From NCBI GenBank assembly GCA_963743275.1, contig CAVUPB010000009.1:160559-224558 (forward strand): a stretch of 64,000 bases of DNA. Reading direction: 5' to 3'. Origin of the DNA: JALYLC01 sp963743275. GTDB taxonomy: Bacteria > Actinomycetota > Thermoleophilia > Gaiellales > JALYLC01. The stretch's first letter is position 1. Each line of letters opens with the position of its first letter. The notes under the pieces are model-generated. The model saw only the letters and a list, made by a program, of their open reading frames with translations, was not told the DNA's origin and did not search any database. The position numbers and the translations under genes are program-made. This document shows positions 41,027-48,895 of the stretch, in pieces.

Positions 41027-41052
41027 TGCTCTCACAGCGTTGCCGGGCGTGC

Positions 41053-41101
41053 GCGAACGCCGTCTGAAGCTTCGCCGCGCTGGCCTGAAGATTCCCTGAA
41101 G
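41053..41101 (-). promoter_or_regulatory. KdpE-type four-half-site operator, 41.0-kb gene
   Basis: On the minus strand three perfect CTTCAG half-sites start at 41101, 41090 and 41069, with a weak GTTCGC at 41058; spacing is 11-21-11. An AACGCT -10-like box follows after 11 bp at 41041-41036. The pattern of three strong sites and a weak GTTC fourth site is the same as at the kdp promoter. Confidence 0.65.
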
Positions 41102-41210
41102 CGCGCCCGCGAGGATCATCGGCCGCCGTTGTCCCGGGCGAAGCCGCGTGCCGATCGCGAGGCCGAGTCCGAACGCCGCAAGTGTGCGCGAGGACGTCCC
41201 GAAGGCGGAA

Positions 41211-41234
41211 GAGGGCCGCCCGGGGGCGGCCCTC
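41211..41234 (-). terminator. Hairpin downstream of the sedolisin remnant
   Basis: GAGGGCCGCC and its exact complement GGCGGCCCTC form a 10-bp stem with a 4-base loop. On the minus strand it follows the remnant's stop codon and is trailed by TTCC. Confidence 0.6.
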
Positions 41235-41255
41235 TCCGTCATCCGCTGCCCGGAG

Positions 41256-41468
41256 CTACCAGCCCCAGGCGATCTCGTCGAGGCACTTCGGCGTCGGTGC
41301 GCCGACGCCGGTGACGTCGTCCCAGCCTGGTGCGACGAACAGCGACGTGTCCTCGTCGAACGTCCGTACCGAGTAGGAGACGCCGTCGTCGGCGTTGATG
41401 CCGTTGACGTAGTCGTCGCGCGCATTGGCGATGTCGCCCTGCGGCGTCACGTCGTAGTACGTCCCTCG
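41256..41468 (-). pseudogene. C-terminal remnant of a sedolisin (S53) family peptidase
   Basis: The frame GTYYDVTPQGDIANARDDYV, ending FVAPGWDDVTGVGAPTPKCL followed by DEIAWGW, is the characteristic end of S53 serine-carboxyl peptidases, including the calcium-site-like GWDDVTGVG. Only about 70 residues remain of a family that usually exceeds 350. The homology breaks off near 41465, exactly where a plus-strand gene also loses its beginning, so a deletion or misassembly is likely at this point. Confidence 0.7.
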
Positions 41469-41482
41469 CCCTCGCGCTCGCC

Positions 41483-41911
41483 ATGGCTGCGAGCGCCGCG
41501 GCGTCGAACCCCGCGAGCGAAGCCTCGGCCGTCCTCTCGCCCGCCAGGCTGGGCGCGAAGAACGTCATGCTCACGGTCTCGCTGCGCACCGAGCTGCGCT
41601 GCGGCCGTCTCGCGGGGACGAAGCCGCTCGTGCTCGCGCTGCCCGCCCGGGCGCGCGTCCCCTCCGCGATCCCCGCCTCGGCGGTGCTGATCGGCGGCCG
41701 GGCGGCCGGCAAGGTGGCGGTCGCCGGGCACACGCTCACGATCTCGCCGGCGCCGCCGCGCGGCGTGATGTGCAACTCGATCAGGGTCGGGGTCGTGAAG
41801 ATCGTCGTCCTGCCGGCGGCGGGTCTCGGCAATCCCCGCGCCCCCGGGGCGTACGTCGTCCGCCTGACGTACGGCCCGGGGATATTCCCGCTGCCGCTGC
41901 GCATCCGGTAG
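41483..41911 (+). CDS. Secreted protein of unknown function, 5' end probably missing
   Basis: A frame of 142 residues from ATG 41483. Immediately upstream in the same frame lies STSLALALAMAASAAASNPA, the core and cleavage region of a signal peptide, but no start codon precedes it before the sequence merges with the sedolisin remnant on the other strand. The mature part is beta-rich (LTVSLRTELRCGRLAGTKPL, ITISPAPPRGVMCN-like) with two cysteines and resembles a small cell-surface domain. Family not recognised. It has probably lost its first 10-15 codons. Confidence 0.5.
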   Translation: MAASAAASNPASEASAVLSPARLGAKNVMLTVSLRTELRCGRLAGTKPLVLALPARARVPSAIPASAVLIGGRAAGKVAVAGHTLTISPAPPRGVMCNSIRVGVVKIVVLPAAGLGNPRAPGAYVVRLTYGPGIFPLPLRIR

Positions 41912-41959
41912 CGGGAGATCCGCAGCGTGTAACGCGTACATGCGCGAAGATCAGCCCCT

Positions 41960-42895
41960 GTGAGCCTCGAGCTGGTCACCATCGGGCGCGTCAGCGTCGA
42001 TCTCTACGCGCGCGAGCAGGGCGTCGGCTTCGCGCAGGTCGAGACGTTCGCGAAGTCGGTCGGCGGCAGCCCCACGAACGTCGCCGTCGCCGCCGCGCGC
42101 CTCGGGCGGCGCGCCGCCGTCATCACGGCGGTGGGCGACGACCCGTTCGGCGAGTACGTGCGCGGCGCACTGGCCGGCCGCTTCGGCGTCGACGTGCGCT
42201 TCGTCGGCACGCACCCGACGCTGCGCACGCCGCTCGCGTTCGCCGCCATGGATCCCCCCGAGGAGCCCAAGCTGCTCTTCTACCGCGAGCCCGACGCCCC
42301 CGACATGCAGATCGAGCTGGCGGCGATCGACCGCGACGCGGTGCGCGAAGCGCAGATCCTGTGGGTCAGCGCGTCGGCGCTCTCGGCCGAGCCCTCGCGC
42401 GGCACGACGCTCGCGCTGATGGCCGATCGCGAGCGCGCGACGACGATCCTCGATCTCGACTACCGCCCCACGTTCTGGCGCGACGAGGCCGAGGCGAGCG
42501 CCGTGATCGGCGCCGCGCTCGACGGCGCCGGCACCGCGGTCGGCAACCGCGAGGAGTGCCGGGTGGCCGTCGGCAGCGACGATCCGCAGCGCGCGGCCGA
42601 TGCGCTGCTCGCCCGCGGCTGCGGGCTCGCCGTCGTCAAGCAGGGCGGCGCGGGCGTGCTCGTGGCGACGCCGGGCGAGCGCGAGGTCGTGCCCGGGCTG
42701 CACGTGCAGGTCGTGTGCGGCCTCGGCGCGGGCGATGCGTTCGGGGGCGCGCTCTGCCACGGGCTGCTCGCCGGCCGGCCGCCCGCCGAGTGCGTGCGCT
42801 TCGCCAACGCCGCAGGTGCGATCGTCGCATCGCGCCTGCTGTGCGCCGACGCGATGCCCGACGAGGGCGAAGTCCGGGCCCTGCTCGCGACATGA
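41960..42895 (+). CDS. iolC: 5-dehydro-2-deoxygluconokinase (IolC), PfkB family
   Basis: A 311-residue PfkB/ribokinase-family kinase. Substrate motifs SVGGSPTNVAVAAARLGRRA near residue 35 and the anion hole/catalytic motif CGLGAGDAFGGALCHGL near residue 255 are clear. PPEEPKLLFYREPDAPDM is the IolC-type insert. It phosphorylates 5-dehydro-2-deoxygluconate in the inositol pathway. It heads a cluster with iolB, iolD and an inositol dehydrogenase-like gene. The GTG start has no ribosome site. Confidence 0.9.
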   Translation: MSLELVTIGRVSVDLYAREQGVGFAQVETFAKSVGGSPTNVAVAAARLGRRAAVITAVGDDPFGEYVRGALAGRFGVDVRFVGTHPTLRTPLAFAAMDPPEEPKLLFYREPDAPDMQIELAAIDRDAVREAQILWVSASALSAEPSRGTTLALMADRERATTILDLDYRPTFWRDEAEASAVIGAALDGAGTAVGNREECRVAVGSDDPQRAADALLARGCGLAVVKQGGAGVLVATPGEREVVPGLHVQVVCGLGAGDAFGGALCHGLLAGRPPAECVRFANAAGAIVASRLLCADAMPDEGEVRALLAT

Positions 42896-42908
42896 GGGAG
42901 GTCGTGCG

Positions 42909-43802
42909 ATGAAGCTCCATCTGCCCGCCGGCAGCGCCGCTGCCGGAGGCGATCCGCTGCTGGTGACGCCCGAGAGCGCCGGCTGGCAGCGCTGCGGTCT
43001 GCGCATCGTGCGCCTGGCGCCCGGCGAGGCGCGCGAGCTCGCGAGCGGGCGCGACGAGATCGCGATCCTGCCGCTCGCCGGCGGCGCCTGCACGGTCGAG
43101 GTCGAGGGGCGGCGCTTCGAGCTCGAGGGGCGTGAGAGCGTGTTCGCGCGGATCACCGACTGGGCGTACGTCCCGATCGACGCGGAGGTGCGCCTGTCCT
43201 CGGCGGCGGGCTGCGAGCTGGCGCTCGCCTCGGCGCGCGCGACCCGCCGCTTCGATCCCGCCTATCTCGAGGCCGGGGGCGTGCCGATCGAGCTGCGCGG
43301 CGCCGGTCCGGCGACCCGCCAGGTGGCCAACTTCATGGTGCCCGAGGTCTTCGACGGCGCCGACCGGCTGATCTGCTGCGAGCTCCTGACGCCCGACGGC
43401 AACTGGTCGAGCTACCCGCCGCACAAGCACGACGCCACGCCCGAGTGCGAGGTGGACAACGAGGAGATCTACTACTTCCGCGTCGGGCGCCTGGGCTCGC
43501 TCGGGTACTCGGCCGACGGCTTCGGCGTGCACCGCACCTACAGCGACGACCGCTCGATCGACGAGACGGCGATCGTGCACGACGGCGACGCCTTCCTCGT
43601 GCCGGCCGGATATCACGGCCCCTGCATCGCGGCCCCCGGCTACCCGCTCTACTACCTCAACGTGATGGCCTCCGACGCCGGTCCCCGCAAGCTCGCGTTC
43701 GTCGACGACGAGCCGCACCACTGGGTGCGCGCGACCTGGGACGGCATGGCGACCGACCCGCGCCTGCCGATGACGTCGGCCGCGGGCGTGGTGGCAGCCT
43801 GA
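42909..43802 (+). CDS. iolB: 5-deoxy-glucuronate isomerase (IolB)
   Basis: A 297-residue IolB-family cupin-type isomerase. Metal-ligand histidines and glutamates are in YPPHKHDATPECEVDNEEIY near residue 165 and GDAFLVPAGYHGPCIAAPGY near residue 232. It converts 5-deoxy-glucuronate to 5-dehydro-2-deoxygluconate, the substrate of IolC. The ATG is preceded by GGGAGG. The stop overlaps the iolD ATG (TGATG). Confidence 0.94.
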   Translation: MKLHLPAGSAAAGGDPLLVTPESAGWQRCGLRIVRLAPGEARELASGRDEIAILPLAGGACTVEVEGRRFELEGRESVFARITDWAYVPIDAEVRLSSAAGCELALASARATRRFDPAYLEAGGVPIELRGAGPATRQVANFMVPEVFDGADRLICCELLTPDGNWSSYPPHKHDATPECEVDNEEIYYFRVGRLGSLGYSADGFGVHRTYSDDRSIDETAIVHDGDAFLVPAGYHGPCIAAPGYPLYYLNVMASDAGPRKLAFVDDEPHHWVRATWDGMATDPRLPMTSAAGVVAA

Positions 43803-45646
43803 TGCGCACCGTCCGGCTCACGACCGCACAGGCGATCGTCCGCTACCTGACCGCCCAGCGCACGATCGTCGACGGGGAGGAGCGGCCGCTGCTCGCCGGC
43901 GTGTTCGGCATCTTCGGGCACGGCAACGTGACCTGCCTGGGCGAGGCCCTGTACGACGCGCGCGAGGTGCTCCCCACCTACCGCGGCCAGAGCGAGCAGG
44001 GGATGGCGCTGGCCGCGATCGGATTCGCGAAGGCGATGCGGCGGCGGCAGTTCATGGCCGCGACGTCCTCGGTCGGCCCGGGTGCGATGAACATGGTCAC
44101 GGCCGCGGCCGTCGCGCACGCCAACCGGCTGCCGCTCCTGCTGCTCGCCGGCGACACGTTCCACTCGCGCATCCCCGACCCCGTGCTGCAGCAGGTCGAG
44201 CAGTTCGACCAGCCCTCGGTCACGGTCAACGACGCGTTCCGGCCCGTGACCCGCTACTGGGATCGCATCACGAGCCCCGCCCAGGTCGCGCAGTCGCTCC
44301 CGCTCGCGCTCGCGACGATGCTCGACCCGGCCGACTGCGGCCCGGCCTTCATCGGCCTCCCGCAGGACGTCCAGGCCGAGGCCTACGACTATCCCGTGCG
44401 GCTGTTCGAGCCCGTCGTGCACGAGCTGCGGCGCCAGCGCCCCGATCACCGCGAGCTCGCTGCGGCCGCTGCGGCTCTGCGCGACGCACGAGCGCCGCTG
44501 ATCGTGGCCGGCGGCGGCGTGCACTACGCGCTCGCCGAGCAGCAGCTGCGCAGCTTCGCCGAGCAGCACCACCTGCCCGTCGTCGAGACGATGGCGGGCA
44601 AGTCGACGCTGCTCGCCGACCATCCGCTCTACGCCGGCCCGATCGGGGTCACGGGCTGCCCGCAGGCCAACGCGCTCGCAGCGCAGGCCGACGTCGTGCT
44701 CGCCGTCGGGACCCGGCTGCAGGACTTCACGACGGGCTCGTGGACGGTCTTCGGCAACGAGGATCTGCGCATCGTCGGGCTCAACGCCGCGCGCTTCGAC
44801 GCGGCCAAGCACCGCAGCCTGCCGCTCGTGTGCGACGCGCTCGAGGGCCTGGAGGCGCTCGGCTCGGCGCTCGCCGGCTGGTCGGCGCCCGAGCCCTGGC
44901 GCGAGGAGACGCGCACGCAGGCCCGTGCGTTCCACGAGCACGTGCGCGCGGCCGTCGCCGCGCGCCCGGGAGCGAGCGCGCCGTCCTACGCGCAGGTCAT
45001 CGCCGCTGTGAACGCGGCGGCCGCGCCCGAGGACTATGCGGTCTCGTCGGCCGGGGGCTTCCCCGGCGAGCTCAACGTCAACTGGCTCGCGCGCGGCGTC
45101 GCCACGTTCGACTGCGAGTACGGCTTCTCGTGCATGGGCTACGAGCTCGCGGGCGCGTGGGGGGCGAGCATGGCGCGGCCGCGCGGCGAGGTCTTCGCGT
45201 TCGTCGGCGACGGCTCGTACCTGATGCTCAACTCCGAGCTGCTGAGCTCGGTGATCTCGGGCCACAAGCTCATCGCGCTGCTCTGCGACAACGGCGGCTT
45301 CGCCGTGATCGAGCGCCTCCAGGTGGGACAGGGCGGCGCCTCGTTCAACAACATGTTCGACGCGATCGGGCCGAACCGGGTCGAGGTCGACTGGGTGGCG
45401 CATGCGCGCGCGCTCGGCTGCGAGGCCGAGCGCGTCGATGCGATCGACGACCTGCCGGCGGCCCTGGGACGCGCGCGCGCGTCCGAGCGCAGCTACGTGA
45501 TCGCCCTGCGCACCGCTCCCGACGCGTGGACGGACGGCGGGGCCTTCTGGCAGGTCGGCGTGCCCGAGGTCTCCGGGCGCCCACAGGTCGACGAGGCGCG
45601 CGCGCGTCAGTCCGAGGGCCGCGGCGGTCAGCGGGTCGGCTGGTGA
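43802..45646 (+). CDS. iolD: 3D-(3,5/4)-trihydroxycyclohexane-1,2-dione hydrolase (IolD), ThDP enzyme
   Basis: A 614-residue thiamine-diphosphate enzyme. The activating glutamate lies in TYRGQSEQGMALAAIG near residue 62, and the ThDP/Mg motif is VGDGSYLMLNSELLSSV with CDNGGF about 30 residues later. The insert FDQPSVTVNDAFRPVTRYWD is IolD-specific. It opens the ring of the inositol-derived diketone. It is coupled at both ends: TGATG with iolB and GTGA with the following dehydrogenase. Confidence 0.95.
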   Translation: MRTVRLTTAQAIVRYLTAQRTIVDGEERPLLAGVFGIFGHGNVTCLGEALYDAREVLPTYRGQSEQGMALAAIGFAKAMRRRQFMAATSSVGPGAMNMVTAAAVAHANRLPLLLLAGDTFHSRIPDPVLQQVEQFDQPSVTVNDAFRPVTRYWDRITSPAQVAQSLPLALATMLDPADCGPAFIGLPQDVQAEAYDYPVRLFEPVVHELRRQRPDHRELAAAAAALRDARAPLIVAGGGVHYALAEQQLRSFAEQHHLPVVETMAGKSTLLADHPLYAGPIGVTGCPQANALAAQADVVLAVGTRLQDFTTGSWTVFGNEDLRIVGLNAARFDAAKHRSLPLVCDALEGLEALGSALAGWSAPEPWREETRTQARAFHEHVRAAVAARPGASAPSYAQVIAAVNAAAAPEDYAVSSAGGFPGELNVNWLARGVATFDCEYGFSCMGYELAGAWGASMARPRGEVFAFVGDGSYLMLNSELLSSVISGHKLIALLCDNGGFAVIERLQVGQGGASFNNMFDAIGPNRVEVDWVAHARALGCEAERVDAIDDLPAALGRARASERSYVIALRTAPDAWTDGGAFWQVGVPEVSGRPQVDEARARQSEGRGGQRVGW

Positions 45647-46629
45647 CGGGTCTCGCGCTCGTCGGCGTGGGCCGCATGGGGGCGCTGCACCTGCGCGCGC
45701 TGCCGCGCGCGCGCCGCGTGCAGTTGCGCGTGATCTGCGACCCTGCGCCGGCCGCGGCCGCGTTCGGCGAGCTCGCAGGCGTGCCGGTCGAGGCCGAGTT
45801 CGAGCAGACGCTGCGGCGCGACGACGTCGACTTCGTCCTGATCGCGGCGCCCACGCCCGAGCACGAGTCGCTGGTCGCGGCGGCCCTGGCGGCGGGCAAG
45901 CACGTGCTCTGCGAGCGGCCGCTGACGTTCGACGCGCACACCGACATGCGCCTGGCCGCCGAGGCCGATCGCCGGGGCCTCGGCCTGCACGTCGGCTTCT
46001 GGCGCCGGCACGCCTGGCCCTATCGCGAGGCGCGCCGCCTGATCGCGGAAGGCGAGATCGGCGCCCCGCGCATGCTGCGCCTCGCGCAGTGGGACGCCGA
46101 GCCGCTCTCGCCCGCGTTCTGCGATCCGGCCGTGAGCGGCGGCATCGAGATCGACTGCGGCGTGCACGAATGCGATCTGGCCGCCTGGCTCTGCGGCTCG
46201 CCGGTCGTCGAGGCGTTCGCCCGGGGCGCGCCCACGCGCCCCGAGATCGCGGCGGTCGGCGACGTGGAGTCGCTGATCGGGCTGCTCGTGCTGAAGGCGG
46301 GCCAGCCGGTCTCGCTCGATCTCGCGCGCACGGCCACGCACGCCGATCTCGTGCGCAGCGAGATCGTGGGCGAGCACGGCTCGCTGATCTGCGAGGCGCA
46401 CGGCGCCGGCGCGCTGCTCGTGAGCCAGGAGGACGGCTTCCGCGAGGTGCTGCCCATGACCGACGACGTGATGCTCGACGCGCTGGCCCGCCAGATCGAT
46501 GCCCTGGCGGCGGCCGCGGCGGGCGGGCCCGTACCCGATGCGGCGCGGCCTTCGGACGCCGCGGCGGCGCTGCGCGCGGCGCAGGCGATGCGGCAGTCGC
46601 GGCGGACCGGCGCTGCGGTGACGCTCTAG
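45643..46629 (+). CDS. iolG: Gfo/Idh/MocA oxidoreductase, inositol 2-dehydrogenase-like
   Basis: A 328-residue NAD-dependent dehydrogenase. The Rossmann motif GLALVGVGRMGALHLRAL is at the N-terminus, and CERPLTFDAHTDMRLA near residue 90 corresponds to the EKP motif with arginine in place of lysine (ERP), a substitution seen in some family members. IEIDCGVHECDLAAWLCG carries the Asp/His pair of the active site. Position at the end of the iol cluster suggests myo-inositol or scyllo-inositol oxidation. The specific inositol isomer is not determined. Confidence 0.8.
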   Translation: MTGLALVGVGRMGALHLRALPRARRVQLRVICDPAPAAAAFGELAGVPVEAEFEQTLRRDDVDFVLIAAPTPEHESLVAAALAAGKHVLCERPLTFDAHTDMRLAAEADRRGLGLHVGFWRRHAWPYREARRLIAEGEIGAPRMLRLAQWDAEPLSPAFCDPAVSGGIEIDCGVHECDLAAWLCGSPVVEAFARGAPTRPEIAAVGDVESLIGLLVLKAGQPVSLDLARTATHADLVRSEIVGEHGSLICEAHGAGALLVSQEDGFREVLPMTDDVMLDALARQIDALAAAAAGGPVPDAARPSDAAAALRAAQAMRQSRRTGAAVTL

Positions 46630-46666
46630 GCAGGACATCGAGGCGCCGAGCGGCGAGGGCCGGTTC

Positions 46667-46749
46667 CTGGCACGAAGTCGTGCCAGATTCAGGCACTCAT
46701 TCGCGATCGGGTGCCAAGAATCAGCACGAAATGGTGCGCAATTGCGGCA
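46667..46749. repeat. GGCAC/GTGCC half-site array upstream of the ATPase gene
   Basis: CTGGCACGA-AG-TCGTGCCAG (46667-46686) is a perfect 9-bp inverted repeat. It is followed by GGCAC (46692), GTGCC (46711), GCAC (46724), GTGC (46734) and GGCAC (46745), giving alternating orientations, several flanked by AT-rich ATTC/GAATC. This looks like a multi-site operator or a set of small hairpins. A TAAGCT box at 46757 and GTG 46774 follow. Confidence 0.6.
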
Positions 46750-46773
46750 CTAGAGGTAAGCTGAGTCCGCACC

Positions 46774-47919
46774 GTGATCACCGACGTCAATCCCTTCGTC
46801 TACTCCCACCCGCTCGCGCCCGATGACATCATCGATCGCGACGACGAGACGCGGCAGCTCCTGACCGCCGCCGTCGGCGGCCACTACACGCGTCTCTACG
46901 CGCCGCGCAAGTACGGGAAGACGAGTCTCCTGCGGCGCGTCCTCCGCGACGCCGACCGCCAGGAGGGGATGATCCCGATCCTCGTCGACCTCTACGGCGT
47001 GCTCTCGCTCACCGACGTCACGGTGCGCTTCGAGCGCGCCTACGCCCGTCAGCTCAAGGGCAAGATGCGGGCGCGGGTCGAGGAGTTCCTCCAGAGCACC
47101 GGCCTCGGCCTCTCGCTCGGCGCGCTCGGGGTGAGTGCGCGGTTGCAGATCGAGCCGAAGACCGATCCCCTCCCGGCCCTGCACGCGCTGCTCGATCTCC
47201 CGCTGCGCCTCGAGCAGGGCGGAGGCTTCCGCGCCCTGATCGTGCTGGACGAGTTCCAGGACGTCACCAAGGTCAAGGAGATGGACGCCATCCTCCGCAG
47301 CCACATCCAGTTCCAGGGCGAGGTCGCGTCGTTCATCTTCGCCGGCTCGGAGCCCGGGCTGATGCGCGAGCTGTTCGAGGCCAAGGAGCGACCGCTCTAC
47401 GGGCAGGCGGTGCCGATGCGGCTCGGGCGGCTCGCCGACGCGGACATCGCGCCCTACGTGATCGAGCGCTTCCGCGAGACGGGGCGCAGCGCAGGCGACG
47501 CGCCGAACGCGCTGCTCGCGAGCGCGCGCGGGCACCCGCAGCGCACCATGCTGCTCGCCCACCACCTCTGGGCCGAGGTCGAGCCGGGCGCGACCGCGAC
47601 CCTGGCGGACTGGTCGCGCGCCCGGGCGACGGCGCTCGCGGAGCTCCACCCCGAGTTCGACGCGCACTGGCGCCGGCTCTCCACGAACGAGCAGAAGGCG
47701 CTCCGCGCAGTGATCGCGGGCAGCGGGTCGCCGTTCGCCACGCGCGTGCTCGAGCAGCTCGACCTCAAGAAGAGCACCGCGCGGGCCGCGCTCAACGGCC
47801 TCGTCGCCGGCGCCGACGTCGAGCGCGAGGGCGACGCCTACGTCGTCGTCGACCCGCTCTTCGCGGAATGGATCGGCGGTCTGCGCGAGCACGCGGGCGG
47901 CGAGGCGCAGGACGCCTGA
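46774..47919 (+). CDS. AAA/STAND-like ATPase with C-terminal winged helix
   Basis: A 381-residue P-loop ATPase of the archaeal-ATPase type. Walker A is APRKYGKTSLLRRV near residue 46 and Walker B is ALIVLDEFQDV near residue 157. A sensor-like FIFAGSEPGLMRELF follows. The C-terminal region (STNEQKALRAVIAGSG, KKSTARAALNGLVAGADVER) is a winged-helix DNA-binding-like domain. The first 28 residues (VNPFVYSHPLAPDDIIDRDD) match the usual start of this family, in which the role is often unknown. It stands alone behind an array of GGCAC half-sites, and a hairpin follows it. Function unassigned. Confidence 0.8.
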   Translation: MITDVNPFVYSHPLAPDDIIDRDDETRQLLTAAVGGHYTRLYAPRKYGKTSLLRRVLRDADRQEGMIPILVDLYGVLSLTDVTVRFERAYARQLKGKMRARVEEFLQSTGLGLSLGALGVSARLQIEPKTDPLPALHALLDLPLRLEQGGGFRALIVLDEFQDVTKVKEMDAILRSHIQFQGEVASFIFAGSEPGLMRELFEAKERPLYGQAVPMRLGRLADADIAPYVIERFRETGRSAGDAPNALLASARGHPQRTMLLAHHLWAEVEPGATATLADWSRARATALAELHPEFDAHWRRLSTNEQKALRAVIAGSGSPFATRVLEQLDLKKSTARAALNGLVAGADVEREGDAYVVVDPLFAEWIGGLREHAGGEAQDA

Positions 47920-47930
47920 AAACGGCAAGG

Positions 47931-47964
47931 GGCAGCGCCTCGCCCGCCGGGGCGAGACGCTGCC
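47931..47964. terminator. Bidirectional hairpin between the ATPase and DUF5666 genes
   Basis: GGCAGCG-C-CTCGCCC pairs with GGGCGAG-A-CGCTGCC around a 4-base loop, with a single mismatch. It separates two convergent genes. Confidence 0.65.
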
Positions 47965-47983
47965 GCGAACCGGCGCGTGGGAT

Positions 47984-48502
47984 CTACTGGTGGTTCGGGC
48001 CGTCGTCCAGGCCGGAGTGGCGGCCGTGGTCGTCGCCGATCGGGTCGTCGGTGGGGGTCGTCGCGCCGGCGGTGAGGCCGCCGCGATCGTCGCCGATGGG
48101 GTCGTCGCCGGGCTTCGCCGCGCCGGCGGTGAGGCCGCCGCGGTCGTCGCCGGGCTGGGTGCCGGCGGCGGGGGCCGGGCTCCCGGTGCCGGCGATGCGA
48201 TCCTCGAGGTGGATGCTCGAGAGGCGCAGGGTGCCCTTGCGCACTGCGCCCTCGGCCTCGACGCCCGCGCCGACGGCGATGCCGGCGAGCGAGACGTTGC
48301 CGCGAGCGAACGTCTTCGACTTCGCGCCGTTCACGACCGTGACGGCGGTGGCGGTGATCGCGCTCACCGTGCCGGAGATCCGGACGTGGCTCGAGTGCAC
48401 CTTGAGCGAGGACTTGTGATGGGCGTCCGGCGTCTGTGTGGCGCCGGCGGCGGCCGGCACGCTGAGTGCTGCAAGTGCGAGAACGAGGGTGAAGCGCTTC
48501 AT
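47984..48502 (-). CDS. Secreted DUF5666-like protein with acidic tandem repeats
   Basis: A 172-residue exported protein. The signal peptide is MKRFTLVLALAALSVPAAAG. Residues 40-110 form a small beta domain (ISGTVSAITATAVTVVNGAK, GVEAEGAVRKGTLRLSSIHL), as in DUF5666. The C-terminal 55 residues hold repeated units PGDDRGGLTAGA and DDPIGDDHGR, visible as near-identical DNA repeats at about 48040-48170. The ATG follows a GGAGGAG site. The acidic tail may bind divalent cations; that is a guess. Confidence 0.75.
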   Translation of the reverse strand: MKRFTLVLALAALSVPAAAGATQTPDAHHKSSLKVHSSHVRISGTVSAITATAVTVVNGAKSKTFARGNVSLAGIAVGAGVEAEGAVRKGTLRLSSIHLEDRIAGTGSPAPAAGTQPGDDRGGLTAGAAKPGDDPIGDDRGGLTAGATTPTDDPIGDDHGRHSGLDDGPNHQ

Positions 48503-48625
48503 CGGATCTCCTCCGGGATCGTGCGCTCGACGGTGTGTCGTGCGCTGATCACCAGGTTGTCCGAGCGCCGGTCCGCATCTCAATGCGACATTGGTCGCAC
48601 GGCCGGCTGCGACCCATCGGTACTG

Positions 48626-48654
48626 TTGACAATTGCCAACAGAAGGGCTAGGTT
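48626..48654 (+). promoter_or_regulatory. Near-consensus promoter TTGACA-N17-TAGGTT
   Basis: TTGACA (48626-48631), a 17-bp spacer and TAGGTT (48649-48654) form the best -35/-10 pair in the window. GTG 48662 follows 7 bases later, so the transcript is leaderless. The spacer begins with TTGCCAAC; TTGACAATTGCCAA contains a partial inverted repeat (TTG-CAA) that may be an operator. Confidence 0.75.
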
Positions 48655-48661
48655 GTGGCGG

Positions 48662-48895
48662 GTGCCGCCTCGGCCCCGCCATCCGAAGAAGGAAGTCGAA
48701 GAAGCCTTGCAGTACGCCGAGTCACGCGGTTTCACGATCGAAGCCGGACGCGCGGGCCACGCCTGGGGTCGTGGCGTCTGCACCGGCGGATGCTCGTTCT
48801 CCGTGTGGAGCACGCCGAGAAATGCAGGGAATGCCGCGAAGCAGATATGCAGAGTCGCGGGGCGCTGCGACCACCACGAATCCGAGCCCGAATGA
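48662..48895 (+). CDS. HicA-like small protein (possible toxin)
   Basis: A 77-residue basic protein. It begins VPPRPRHPKKEVEEALQYAE with a helix, then SRGFTIEAGRAGHAWGRGVC and FSVWSTPRN, ending in a short helix with two cysteines. The layout (helix, beta hairpin with a Gly-His-x-Trp motif, strand, helix) recalls HicA mRNA-interferase toxins, where the equivalent histidine is catalytic. It is overlapped by the next gene (ATGA), a helix-turn-helix protein. The pair is driven by a strong leaderless promoter. The toxin function is inference from fold-like features and gene pairing. Confidence 0.62.
   Translation: MPPRPRHPKKEVEEALQYAESRGFTIEAGRAGHAWGRGVCTGGCSFSVWSTPRNAGNAAKQICRVAGRCDHHESEPE

Noticed and set aside
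46667..46749. A CRISPR-like array upstream of the ATPase
   Set aside because: The repeated units are 5-9 bp half-sites in alternating orientation without constant repeat length or spacers.
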